Below are positions 46,720 through 55,517 of a stretch of DNA of 64,000 bases, one piece after another. The DNA is from Microbacterium cremeum (lineage in GTDB: Bacteria; Actinomycetota; Actinomycetes; Actinomycetales; Microbacteriaceae). The position numbers were made by a program, and so were the translations under genes. The stretch spans positions 1,240,001 to 1,304,000 of the forward strand of contig NZ_CP063812.1 in assembly GCF_015277855.1 (NCBI RefSeq). Reading direction: 5' to 3'. Within the stretch, counting starts at the first letter, position 1, and each line of letters starts with the position of its first letter. Under the pieces are notes generated by a model. It was given only the letters and a program-made list of their open reading frames with translations. It made no database searches and had not been told where the DNA came from.

Positions 46720-47414
46720 CCCGGATCGTCGTGCTCACCGGCGCCGGCATCTCGGCCGAAAGCGGCGTGCCGACCTTCCGCGGCGCCGACGGCCTGTGGG
46801 AAGGGCATCGCATCGAGGACGTCGCGACGCCCGAAGCGTACGAACGCAACCCCGACACGGTGCTCGCCTTCTACGACGCGCGGCGACGAGCCGTGGAGGC
46901 CGTCGCCCCGAACGCGGCGCACCGCGCGCTCGCGCGACTCGAGGAGGCGATCGGGGGCGACCTGCTCGTGGTGACGCAGAACGTGGACGATCTGCACGAG
47001 CGCGCCGGCACGCGCGACCTCGTGCACATGCACGGCGAACTGCGCCGGGCGCTGTGCACGGGATGCGGGGCGCGGCCCGGGTGGGAGGGCGATCTCATCC
47101 ACCGGCCCCCGTGCCCGGAGTGCGGCGAACGGATGCTGCGCCCCGACGTGGTCTGGTTCGGCGAGATGCCCTACGACCTCGACTGCATCGAGAACGCGGT
47201 CGTGGCGTGCGATGTGTTCGCCTCGATCGGCACCTCCGGCTCGGTCTATCCGGCGGCGGGATTCGCGGCGCTGGCCGCGGCCTTCGGGGCGCGAACCGTC
47301 GAGTTGAACCTCGAGCCGAGCGACGCGTTGGTGCCCTTCGACGACGCCCGCGCCGGCCCGGCGACCGAGCTCGTGCCCGCGTGGGTCGAGGAGCTGATCG
47401 CCGCGCGCACGTGA
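46716..47414 (+). CDS. cobB: Sir2-family NAD-dependent protein deacylase
   Basis: This 232-residue sirtuin removes acyl groups from lysines using NAD+. It shows GAGISAESGVPTFRG near residue 9, TQNVDDLHERAG near 86, catalytic His in HMHGEL near 105, and a zinc ribbon with four cysteines (CTGCG, then CPECGERM). FYDARR near 46 carries the Tyr-x-x-Arg pair of class III sirtuins, which favour succinyl or malonyl lysine. The GTG start overlaps the ligase stop. Confidence 0.9.
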   Translation: MTRIVVLTGAGISAESGVPTFRGADGLWEGHRIEDVATPEAYERNPDTVLAFYDARRRAVEAVAPNAAHRALARLEEAIGGDLLVVTQNVDDLHERAGTRDLVHMHGELRRALCTGCGARPGWEGDLIHRPPCPECGERMLRPDVVWFGEMPYDLDCIENAVVACDVFASIGTSGSVYPAAGFAALAAAFGARTVELNLEPSDALVPFDDARAGPATELVPAWVEELIAART

Positions 47415-47415
47415 A

Positions 47416-47444
47416 AGCGCCGGGCGGATGACCCGCCCGGCGCT
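47416..47444. terminator. Hairpin between sirtuin and ABC permease genes
   Basis: The perfect 12-bp arms AGCGCCGGGCGG (47416-47427) and CCGCCCGGCGCT (47433-47444) with a 5-nt loop start directly after the sirtuin stop, between convergent operons. Confidence 0.75.
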
Positions 47445-47465
47445 CCCGCGTATCGCGAAGGCGGC

Positions 47466-48737
47466 CTAGATTCTGACGCCGCCGGACCGGATCCTCGACA
47501 GGGCGTCGACGGTCGCGGCGAGGATCAGCACGCCGCCGGTAACCAGCAGGTTGACGCCGGCCGGGAGGTTGAGCAGGCCCAGCCCGTTCGTGATGACGGC
47601 GATGACGAGCGCGCCGATCGCGGCGTGCATGAGCCGGCCGCGTCCGCCGAAGAGGCTGACGCCGCCGACGACGGCCGCGGCGACACCCGACAGCACGATG
47701 TCGCGACCGACGGTCGCGTCGACCGAGCCGACGCGCGCGACGCTCAGCAGCGCCGAGAAGACCGCGAGGCTCGAGCAGATGACGAACGCCCACCACTTGA
47801 TCCAGCGCACCTTGACGCCCGAGCGTCGCGCCGCCTCGGCGTTGCCGCCGATGGCGTAGACGTAGCGGCCGAACTTGGTGCGGTCGAGCACGAACGTGCC
47901 GATCCACAGGATCGCCAGCACCACCGGCACGACGATCGGCACGCCCGTCACCTCGATCACGGACTGGCCGCGGTTCTGGTTCAGCACGTACACGACCACG
48001 CCGCCGATGACGGCGATCGCGGCGAGCTTGATCCACACCAGCGAGATCGCCCGGTTCGGCACGCCCGCACGTGCGCGGCGGGCGCGGTCCCAGAACGAGG
48101 TCGCCCCCGAGATGATCAGCATGATCGCGAGCATCGCCCAGCCGCCCCACACCGGCAGGTTGCCGTTCTGCAGCGCGATGAGCTCGGGAACCTGGAGGCG
48201 GAACAGCCCGCCGGGGCCGATGATCACGAGGGCGAGGCCCTGGAAGCCCAGGAACAGGCCCAGTGTGACCACGAACGAAGGTATCCCGATTCTCGCAACG
48301 AAGAAGCCTATGAGCGCGCCGGTGAGGAACCCGAACCCGAACCCGATGAGCAGGGCCAGCGGCCACGGGATGCCGAACTGCGCGTTGAGCACGACGAACA
48401 GCGCCATGCCGACACCGCCGGTGACGCCGGCCGACAGGTCGATCTCGCCGAGCAGCAGCACGAACACCAGCGCCATGCCGAGCACGACGAGGGTCGCCGC
48501 CTGGTTGAGGAGGTTCGCGAAATTGCGCTCCGTCAGGAAGAACGGGCTCAGCAGCGAGAACAGGATGCCGAGCACGACGAGTCCGCCGACGGCGGGGAGG
48601 GCCCCCATGTCACCGCCGCGCACGCGCTGCCACCACGCCCGCACCTGATCGCCGAGGCCGCCCTCGACGCCGCTGCCGATGAGGTCGCTCGCGACCGGGT
48701 CGGGCGCGGCCTCGGTCCGGGTCGCATTGGTGCTCAT
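47466..48737 (-). CDS. Sugar ABC transporter permease, XylH-like (system 1)
   Basis: This 423-residue permease of the BPD_transp_2 type has ten or more hydrophobic segments and the conserved LVFVLLLGEIDLSAG near residue 87, IPSFVVTLGLFLGFQG near 150 and YAIGGNAEAARRSGV near 308. It forms the membrane channel of a carbohydrate ABC importer with the ATPase and binding protein encoded just upstream. Its ATG overlaps the ATPase stop (ATGA). The sugar is unknown; sequence resembles xylose/ribose-type permeases. Confidence 0.88.
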   Translation of the reverse strand: MSTNATRTEAAPDPVASDLIGSGVEGGLGDQVRAWWQRVRGGDMGALPAVGGLVVLGILFSLLSPFFLTERNFANLLNQAATLVVLGMALVFVLLLGEIDLSAGVTGGVGMALFVVLNAQFGIPWPLALLIGFGFGFLTGALIGFFVARIGIPSFVVTLGLFLGFQGLALVIIGPGGLFRLQVPELIALQNGNLPVWGGWAMLAIMLIISGATSFWDRARRARAGVPNRAISLVWIKLAAIAVIGGVVVYVLNQNRGQSVIEVTGVPIVVPVVLAILWIGTFVLDRTKFGRYVYAIGGNAEAARRSGVKVRWIKWWAFVICSSLAVFSALLSVARVGSVDATVGRDIVLSGVAAAVVGGVSLFGGRGRLMHAAIGALVIAVITNGLGLLNLPAGVNLLVTGGVLILAATVDALSRIRSGGVRI

Positions 48738-49561
48738 TCCGCGCCTCCTTCGGTGCGAATCGTCTCGGTGCTCATGATCTGGACGTCCCCGAGGGTCTTG
48801 GTGCCGGTGATGTAGCCCACGACGTCGTCGCGGGTGGTCTCGCTCGTCGGGATCTGCGCCACCATCTGACCGAGGTACAGCACGGCGATGTCGTCGGCGA
48901 CCTCGAACACGTCGGCGAGGTTGTGGCTGATGAGGATCACCGCGACGCCCTGTTCCGACAGTCGCTTGACGAGGTTCAGCACCTGCTCGGTCTGCGCGAC
49001 GCCGAGGGCGGCGGTCGGCTCGTCGAGGATCACCACGCGGGCCTTCTTCAGAACGGCGCGCGCGATGGCGACGGTCTGCCGCTGTCCGCCGGACAGGCTC
49101 GAGACCTTCTGCCGCACCGACTTGACGGTCCGCACCGAGAGCGAGCGCAGGGTGTCGGACGCATCCTTCTCCATGCGGCCCTCGTCGAACGTGCCGACCG
49201 AGAGCTCCTCGCGCCCGAGGAACATGTTCTGGACGATGTCGAGGTTGTCGCACAGTGCGAGGTCCTGGTAGACGACTTCGATGCCGAGGCTCGAGGCGTC
49301 ACGGGGGGCGTGCAGATCGCGGTGCACGCCGTCGATGAGGACTTCGCCCTCGTCATAGGGCTGCACACCTGCGAGGCCCTTGATGAGGGTGGACTTGCCG
49401 GCGCCGTTGTCGCCGACCAGCGCGGTGACCCGGCCGGGGCGCACTTTGAGATCGACTCCCTTGAGGACGTTGACGGGGCCGAAGGACTTCTTCACGCCGA
49501 CCAGCTGGATGATCGGCTCCGCGTCGAGCGCGGTTTCTGGGGCGATGGTGATGTCTGACAT
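48734..49561 (-). CDS. Sugar ABC transporter ATPase (system 1)
   Basis: This 275-residue single-domain ABC ATPase has Walker A GDNGAGKST near residue 49, signature LSGGQRQTVAIA near 153, Walker B VVILDEPTAALG near 173 and the switch histidine in LISHNLAD. Unlike XylG or RbsA, which fuse two ABC domains, it has one domain and probably acts as a homodimer, as in the FrcA type. The ATG at 49561 has AAGGA 8 nt upstream. Confidence 0.9.
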   Translation of the reverse strand: MSDITIAPETALDAEPIIQLVGVKKSFGPVNVLKGVDLKVRPGRVTALVGDNGAGKSTLIKGLAGVQPYDEGEVLIDGVHRDLHAPRDASSLGIEVVYQDLALCDNLDIVQNMFLGREELSVGTFDEGRMEKDASDTLRSLSVRTVKSVRQKVSSLSGGQRQTVAIARAVLKKARVVILDEPTAALGVAQTEQVLNLVKRLSEQGVAVILISHNLADVFEVADDIAVLYLGQMVAQIPTSETTRDDVVGYITGTKTLGDVQIMSTETIRTEGGAE

Positions 49562-49646
49562 GCTCGCTTCCTTGCGATGTGCCGGTTGCGCCACGAGGGC
49601 GCCGCGCCATCGACGACGCGACGCCCTCGCGGCTGTGAACCGAACG

Positions 49647-50726
49647 TTACTCGGTGACGCCGTACTGTTCGCAAGCAGCCATCACATCGGGCGTGCAGAC
49701 GTCGTCGTACGACGCGTCGCCGGCGGCGATGACGTCCTTGACCTGCTCGGGTCCGACCAGGATCGGCGTGACCTGGATGTAGGGCGTGCCGTCGTCGAGT
49801 TCGGCATCCGTCTCGACCTCTTCCTGGTTGAGGAGCGCGATGGCCGTCTCGACGGCCGCGGCGGCCTCATCGGCGACCGGCTTGTAGACCGTGGCGGTCT
49901 GCCAGCCGAGCAGGATGTTCTGCAGGCCCGCGACGTTGGCGTCCTGACCCGACACGGCGACGCCGGTCAGGTTGTTGTCCTGCAGCACCTTGATGACGCC
50001 TGCGGCGTTGGTGTCGTTCGCGACCCACACGCCGTCGACGTTGCCGCCGAGCGAGGTCAGCGCCTGCTCGAAGTTGGTCTGCGACTTGGCCTGGTCCCAG
50101 ACCCCGGGGGGCTCGGCGGCTGGCTGGATGCCTGCGGCCTCCATCACCTCGACAGCACCCTCCTTGAACATCGCGGCGTTGCCGTCGGTGGGGTCGCCGC
50201 CCATGTACACGACGACCGAGGTCGCCGGGTCCTTGCCGGCGGCCTCGAGACCGTCGAGCACCGTCTGGCCTTCGAGGCGGCCGACCTCGACGTTGTCGAA
50301 CGACACGTAGTAGTCGGCGCCCGCGAACGGACGGTCGTATGCGATGACCGGGATGCCCTCGCCCTTGGCCTTCGCGGCCACGGCCTCGGCGGCGCCCTGG
50401 TAGTCCACGAGCAGCATGACGCCGCAGCCCTGGGTGAGCTGCTGGTCGGCGATGGTCGAGTACTTGTTGACGTCGCCCTGTGCGTTCTGGATGTCGACGT
50501 CGAAGCCGGCGGCCTCCAGACCCTCCTGCAGGTACTTGCGGTCGAAGTTCTCCCAGCGCGGCGACGACGCCGCGTCGGGGAGGATCACGCAGGCGCGGCC
50601 TGCAGCGTCGCCGCCACCGTCGCCACCGTCCGTCGGCGTGCCACCGGATCCGCCGGCACAGCCGGCGAGCATCACCGCAGCGGCGCCCGTGAGGGCGGCC
50701 ACGGCGAGCAGAGAAGACTTCTTCAT
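49647..50726 (-). CDS. Sugar-binding lipoprotein, XylF-like (system 1)
   Basis: This 359-residue periplasmic-binding-protein-like lipoprotein has a lipobox ending at C23 (VMLAGC) followed by a Gly-rich linker. It carries the type I binding fold: CVILPDAASSPRWENFD near residue 53, IPVIAYDRPF near 127 and VSFDNVEVGRLEG. It should capture a pentose or similar sugar outside the membrane. The ATG at 50726 is chosen from the signal peptide; an open extension upstream has no signal character. A promoter lies at 50795-50823. Confidence 0.9.
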   Translation of the reverse strand: MKKSSLLAVAALTGAAAVMLAGCAGGSGGTPTDGGDGGGDAAGRACVILPDAASSPRWENFDRKYLQEGLEAAGFDVDIQNAQGDVNKYSTIADQQLTQGCGVMLLVDYQGAAEAVAAKAKGEGIPVIAYDRPFAGADYYVSFDNVEVGRLEGQTVLDGLEAAGKDPATSVVVYMGGDPTDGNAAMFKEGAVEVMEAAGIQPAAEPPGVWDQAKSQTNFEQALTSLGGNVDGVWVANDTNAAGVIKVLQDNNLTGVAVSGQDANVAGLQNILLGWQTATVYKPVADEAAAAVETAIALLNQEEVETDAELDDGTPYIQVTPILVGPEQVKDVIAAGDASYDDVCTPDVMAACEQYGVTE

Positions 50727-50794
50727 CTTTCGCCTTTCGTCATTGAAATGTGCGGGCCCCAGGACCGTCCCTGGCGCACATCGCGCTGAGAGCG

Positions 50795-50823
50795 ATCCTG
50801 ACGACATCGGTTCTTGGCGTCAA
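50795..50823 (-). promoter_or_regulatory. Promoter of sugar ABC system 1
   Basis: On the minus strand a -35 TTGACG (50818-50823), a 17-bp spacer and a -10 CAGGAT (50795-50800) precede a leader of about 65 nt. Just upstream, AACG occurs three times at irregular spacing (50831-50851), a possible ROK or LacI-type site. No gene lies in 50727-50987. Confidence 0.55.
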
Positions 50824-50987
50824 GTCTTGAACGTAACGCTTTGGCAACGCCGGGGAAAGGTTCGACGCATCGGGTCGATCAGGGCGAAATGATTCATCGA
50901 GCCGCTAGCGGGCTATCAATATGCCCAGCGCCCTTGCGGTCGCGGAATTTCAAACGACGTTCGTGTTTTGGCTGTGAAGGCAGTCGC

Positions 50988-52172
50988 TCAGGCTCGACCG
51001 GTGGCGGCCCGGGTCCGCCGCGAGATCGAGTCGACGATCACGGCCAGCACCAGCACGACGCCGGTGACCATGAACTGCACCGACGAGTCCAGCTTCAGGA
51101 GGAACAGTCCTGACGAGATCGACTGGATCACCACGATGCCGATGAGAGCGGAGTACGCCGACCCGCGACCGCCGAACAGGCTCGTGCCGCCGATGACCGC
51201 GGCGGCGATGGCGTTGAGGTTGACGTCTCCCGTGCCCGAGCTCTGGTTCGCCGATCCGAGACGTGCGGCGGCGAGGATGCCACCGGCCGCGGCGAAGGTC
51301 GAGCACATCATGAACACCGAGAGATAGATGCGGTCGACGCGGATTCCGGCGCGCCGGGCGGCTTCGGCGGAGCCGCCGACGGCGTAGACCGCGCGGCCCC
51401 AGCGGGTGCGGGTGAGTGCGAAGTTCGTCGCCACCACGAGCACGAGGAACACCAGGAACATGACTCCGACGCCGCGGTACAGATTCAGGTACCACGTCGC
51501 CACGAGCAGGAACGCCAGGAGCACGGCGCTGCGCACTCCGATCTCGAGATAGCTCTGGCTCACGAGGTTCGCGGCGGCACGACGGCGCGCGCGCCGCACC
51601 AGCGAGAACGCGAACGCGGCGACCGCGAGCACCGCGGCGACGTACGACATCCACGCCGGCAGGAACGTGTGCTGCGCGAACTGCACGATCCACGCATCGA
51701 ACGGGAAGGCGATGGAGCCGGTATCGCCGAGCACCCACAGCTGCAGCCCGAGGAAGCCGAGCAGGCCGGCGAGCGTGATGACGAAACTCGGCAGCCCGAA
51801 GCGCGTGAACAGGTAGCCGTACAGCAGTCCGACGAGGCAGCCGATCGCGATCGCCGCGACGATGGCCAGCACGAGGGGCCACTGCAGCTGCATGAACGTC
51901 ACCGCGAGCACGGCCGCCGCGAGGCCCGACACCGACCCCACCGACAGATCGATCTCGCCGAGGAGGAGCACCAGCACCACCCCGAGTGCGATCGTGCCGA
52001 TCGCCGCACACTGCATCGTGAGGTTGCTGAGGTTCTCGCTCGAGAGGAACACGGGATTGAGTGCCTGGAACACCGTCCAGATCACCGCGATGCCGACCAC
52101 CACGGGCACGGCTCCGAGGTCGCCGCCCCGGATCCGTGCTACGAACGAGGCGAGCCTCTCCGAAGCGCTCAT
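50988..52172 (-). CDS. Sugar ABC transporter permease, XylH-like (system 2)
   Basis: This 394-residue paralogue of the system 1 permease has VVLVLLLGEIDLSVGSV near residue 65, LPSFVITLAGLLGFLGLQ near 130, YAVGGSAEAARRAGI near 280 and IGGTSLFGGRGS near 335. The ATG overlaps the preceding ATPase stop region by 4 bp. Divergence from system 1 is large, so the two systems are old duplicates or separate acquisitions. It ends a ROK-SBP-ATPase-permease operon. Confidence 0.88.
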   Translation of the reverse strand: MSASERLASFVARIRGGDLGAVPVVVGIAVIWTVFQALNPVFLSSENLSNLTMQCAAIGTIALGVVLVLLLGEIDLSVGSVSGLAAAVLAVTFMQLQWPLVLAIVAAIAIGCLVGLLYGYLFTRFGLPSFVITLAGLLGFLGLQLWVLGDTGSIAFPFDAWIVQFAQHTFLPAWMSYVAAVLAVAAFAFSLVRRARRRAAANLVSQSYLEIGVRSAVLLAFLLVATWYLNLYRGVGVMFLVFLVLVVATNFALTRTRWGRAVYAVGGSAEAARRAGIRVDRIYLSVFMMCSTFAAAGGILAAARLGSANQSSGTGDVNLNAIAAAVIGGTSLFGGRGSAYSALIGIVVIQSISSGLFLLKLDSSVQFMVTGVVLVLAVIVDSISRRTRAATGRA

Positions 52173-53137
52173 CGTGCTCCGCCCGGGCGGTCGCCGTGCC
52201 CGCGCCGGGACCGTGCGCTCGGCATCCGGATCACCTTCCCGCCGGGCTCCTCCGCCTCGGATCCGTCGTCGGCGGCGTCGAGGTCGTCGGCGGCGTCGAG
52301 GCCGTCGGGGAGTTCGGGACGGCTGGGGGTGCGCGGCTCGCCGGCCGCGGCCTGCCCCGGATGCCGGAGTGCCGAGTGGTCGACGGCGCCCGTGATCGCC
52401 GCGATCAGGGTCTCGCTGGTGATGTCGGCGATGTTGTACTCGCCGTTGTTGCGGCCGAGCCGCAGCACGACCGCGCGGTCGGCGACGGCCATCACATCGG
52501 CCATGTTGTGGCTGATGAGGATGACGCCGTGCCCGCGTTCGCGGAGCCGTTCGATGAGGTTGAGGACCTCGGCCGTCTGCGCCACCCCGAGTGCGGCGGT
52601 CGGCTCGTCGAGGATCACGATGCGCGGCTCGCCGATGAGCGAGCGGGCGATCGCGACGGTCTGCCGCTGCCCGCCCGACAGCGACGCGACCGGCACGCGC
52701 ACCGAGGGGATCTTCGCCGAGAGCTCGCGCAGCAGTGTCCAGGTGCGCTGCTCCATGTCGACCTCGTCGAGGGTCGCGCCCTCGCGCAGCTCGCGCCCGA
52801 GCCACAGATTCGCGACGACGTCCAGGTTGTCGCACAGCGCGAGGTCCTGGAAGATCGTCTCGATCCCGAGCTCCTGGGCGTCGGCGGGGGAGTCGATGCG
52901 CACCGGGTCGCCGTCGAACTCGATGACGCCCGCATCCGGGGGGTGCACGCCGGCGAGCACCTTCACCAGCGTCGACTTGCCCGCCCCGTTGTCGCCGACG
53001 AGCGCCACGACCTCGCCCTCGTGCACCCAGAAGTCGACGTCGGTGAGCGCGCGCACGGCGCCGAACCGCTTGCCGATCCCGCGCATCATCAGAACGCGCT
53101 CGCGCGGTCGCCCCGCCCGCGGGTGCGTCATCGACAT
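52169..53137 (-). CDS. Sugar ABC transporter ATPase (system 2)
   Basis: This 322-residue single-domain ABC ATPase has Walker A GDNGAGKST near residue 48, signature LSGGQRQTVAIA near 152 and Walker B IVILDEPTAALG near 170. About 50 residues are added at the C-terminus compared with system 1: an acidic tract (DAADDLDAADDGSEAEEPGG) followed by a basic end. GGAGG lies before the ATG at 53137; a second methionine two codons later is possible. Confidence 0.88.
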   Translation of the reverse strand: MSMTHPRAGRPRERVLMMRGIGKRFGAVRALTDVDFWVHEGEVVALVGDNGAGKSTLVKVLAGVHPPDAGVIEFDGDPVRIDSPADAQELGIETIFQDLALCDNLDVVANLWLGRELREGATLDEVDMEQRTWTLLRELSAKIPSVRVPVASLSGGQRQTVAIARSLIGEPRIVILDEPTAALGVAQTAEVLNLIERLRERGHGVILISHNMADVMAVADRAVVLRLGRNNGEYNIADITSETLIAAITGAVDHSALRHPGQAAAGEPRTPSRPELPDGLDAADDLDAADDGSEAEEPGGKVIRMPSARSRRGHGDRPGGAR

Positions 53138-53159
53138 GCTCGCCTCCAGGGTCAGGACC

Positions 53160-54257
53160 CTACCCGATGCCCGCGGCTTCGCACGCATCGGCGTAGGCGG
53201 GCGTGCAGATGTCGTCGACCGACCAGAAGTCGTCGGCGACCACCGTCTGCATGATGTTGTCGATCGTGACCGCGACGGGTTCGAGAAGGGTCGCCGGGGT
53301 GCCGTCGATCTGCAGGGGCGCCGTCACCTCCTCGCCGTGGAGCAGCGCCACCGCGACCTCCGCGGCGAGCTCGGCCTGCGGCTTGATCGCCTTGTACACG
53401 GTCATGTGCTGGTCGCCGGTGAGGATCCGCTGGATCGCCGAGAGCTCGGCATCCTGCCCCGTCACGATCGGAAGCGGGTCGACGTTCGCCGCCCGCAGTG
53501 CGGCGATGGCCCCGCCCGCCGTGGCGTCGTTCGCGGCATACACGCCCGCGACCGAGCCGCGGTGCTGCACGATCTGGCCGGCGACCCACTCCTGCGCCTT
53601 CTCGGGATTCCAGCCCGGCGTGTCGTACTCGGCCAGCACGCGCAGCCCGCTGTCGTCGATCACGCCGTGTGCGCCCGCCTTGAATGATGCCGCGTTGCTG
53701 TCGGTCGGCGAGCCGTTCACCATCAGGATGCCGCTGCCCTCGTCGGCGTCGCGCAGGGCGTCGACGAAGGCCGTCGCCTGCAGGACGCCCACCTTCTCGT
53801 TGTCGAACGAGACGTAGTAGGCGAGATCGCCGCCGGCGATGAGACGGTCGTAGGAGATCACCGGCACGCCCTTCGCGTTCGCGGCGGTGACGATGCTGAC
53901 GGCCGCATTCGCATCGACGGCCGAGATCACCAGCACCCCGGCGCCGGCCGCGAGGGCCGATTCCGCCTGCTGCTGCTGCTTGGCGGCGTCCTGGTCGGCG
54001 TTGGCGTAGAGCACGTCGTAGTCGCCGAGCTCGGCGACGCGCGCTTCGAACAGCGGCCGGTCGAACGTCTCGTACCGCGCGGTATTCGCATCGGGCAGCA
54101 GCAGCGCGATGGTGTCGTCGCGCGGCGAGGCCCCGGGGGCGGGCGATCCGGTGCAGGCCGCAAGCGCGCCCGCGGCGAGCAGGACGACGGATGCCGCGGC
54201 AGCGGCGCGCCGCAGGCTCGCCGGGCGCCGCGGCTGTCGTCGTCGCGTGTCGGGCAT
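53160..54257 (-). CDS. Sugar-binding lipoprotein, XylF-like (system 2)
   Basis: This 365-residue lipoprotein has an Arg-rich N-terminus, a hydrophobic stretch and a lipobox ending at C35 (ALAAC). The type I sugar-binding fold follows: IALLLPDANTARYETFD near residue 49, VPVISYDRLIAGG near 130, VSFDNEKVGVLQ, and VTGQDAELSAIQRI near 262, close to XylF. It lies 9 bp after the ROK gene. TAGGCT, containing the ROK stop codon, ends 6 nt before its ATG. Confidence 0.88.
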   Translation of the reverse strand: MPDTRRRQPRRPASLRRAAAAASVVLLAAGALAACTGSPAPGASPRDDTIALLLPDANTARYETFDRPLFEARVAELGDYDVLYANADQDAAKQQQQAESALAAGAGVLVISAVDANAAVSIVTAANAKGVPVISYDRLIAGGDLAYYVSFDNEKVGVLQATAFVDALRDADEGSGILMVNGSPTDSNAASFKAGAHGVIDDSGLRVLAEYDTPGWNPEKAQEWVAGQIVQHRGSVAGVYAANDATAGGAIAALRAANVDPLPIVTGQDAELSAIQRILTGDQHMTVYKAIKPQAELAAEVAVALLHGEEVTAPLQIDGTPATLLEPVAVTIDNIMQTVVADDFWSVDDICTPAYADACEAAGIG

Positions 54258-54266
54258 CGGACGAGC

Positions 54267-55472
54267 CTACGCCGTATAGGGCAGCGTCGACGCCGCCGGC
54301 AGCTGCTGCGCGTCGAGGGCGACGTGATCGAGCGCGATCGCGATCGCGCCGCGGGTCTCGGCCCATTCGCCGAACGACGCGCCCACGATCTCGGGCAGTC
54401 CGCCCGAAGACGACAGCGCCGTGCGCTCGAGCGAGTGGCGCATCGGCGCCATGAGGATCTCGCCGGCCTGGCCGAGCTCGCCTCCCACGACGATCAGCGC
54501 GGGGTCGAAGAGATTGCACAGGCTCGCGGCCGCGATGCCGATGTGCCGGCCGGCGTCGGCGATGACCCGCCGCGCGCTGCCGTCGCCCGCCTCGGCGGCG
54601 TGGAGCAGGTCGCCCAGTCGGTGCATGCCCTCGCTGGGCGGGAAGAGGGAGAGAAGCGCAGGTCCTCCTGCGTACGTCTCGAGGCAGCCGCGGTTGCTGC
54701 AGCGGCAGATCGGCCCGTTCTCGTCGAGGGTGACGTGGCCGATCTGGCCCGCCTTGCCGTTGACGCCGCGGAAGAGGTCGCCGCCGACCACGAGGCCTGC
54801 GCTGATCGTGTGTCCGACGCGGATGAAGACCGACGACGCGGCCGCCCTCCCGTTGCCCTCGCGCGCCTCGGCGAGACCGCCCAGGTTCGCCTCGCTGTCG
54901 GCGTGCACCTGACGCCCGATGCGCACCGAGAGCGCCTCGGCGACGTCGACGCCCTCCCAGCCGCGCAGCAGCCCAGGCGTCGAGACCATGCCGGTGCGCG
55001 GGTCGATCGGCGCGGGGAGGGCGAGGCCGACCGAGAGGAGGTCGGCGAGCGATCCGCCCAGCGACTCCATCATGTCGCCGAGCAGCAGCGACAGCCGGTC
55101 GAGCTCGGAGTCATGTCGGTGGTCGAGGGGGAGCGGCAGCGACGTCTGCGTCACGATCGTGCGCGCGGTGTCGGCGATCGCGATGTGCAGGTGCCGAGAG
55201 CTGTAGTGCACGCCCGCGACGAGCCCCAGCTGCCGGGCGAGTGAGACCAGGGTGGCGCGGCGGCCGCTGGAGGTGGTGAACGACGTGTGCAGGAGGCCCG
55301 ACGCGGTGAGCTCTTTCACGATGTTCGAGACCGTGGCGGGCGAGAGGCCGGTGGCGCCGGCCAGCTCGATCTGGGTGAGGCGCCCGTGGCGCTTGAGCGA
55401 CTCGACGACACGCGCGCGATTGGCCTCGCGCAGCGAGGTCTGCGAGCCCGGCGGGGCGTTACGGCGTGCCAC
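54267..55472 (-). CDS. ROK-family transcriptional regulator (XylR type)
   Basis: This 401-residue regulator joins an N-terminal winged helix (LTQIELAGATGLSPATVSNI near residue 32) to a ROK sugar-kinase-like domain with the zinc motif CRCSNRGCLE near 240 and a sugar-binding GHVTLDENG just before it. XylR-type ROK proteins repress xylose-type operons until sugar is bound; here it leads the system 2 operon and probably controls both transport systems. The start is GTG; TACAGT ends 7 nt upstream, suggesting a leaderless mRNA. Confidence 0.88.
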   Translation of the reverse strand: MARRNAPPGSQTSLREANRARVVESLKRHGRLTQIELAGATGLSPATVSNIVKELTASGLLHTSFTTSSGRRATLVSLARQLGLVAGVHYSSRHLHIAIADTARTIVTQTSLPLPLDHRHDSELDRLSLLLGDMMESLGGSLADLLSVGLALPAPIDPRTGMVSTPGLLRGWEGVDVAEALSVRIGRQVHADSEANLGGLAEAREGNGRAAASSVFIRVGHTISAGLVVGGDLFRGVNGKAGQIGHVTLDENGPICRCSNRGCLETYAGGPALLSLFPPSEGMHRLGDLLHAAEAGDGSARRVIADAGRHIGIAAASLCNLFDPALIVVGGELGQAGEILMAPMRHSLERTALSSSGGLPEIVGASFGEWAETRGAIAIALDHVALDAQQLPAASTLPYTA

Positions 55473-55517
55473 GAATCACACTGTACCGGACGCGCGTTTT
55501 CCCAGATCGTGGAGGAA

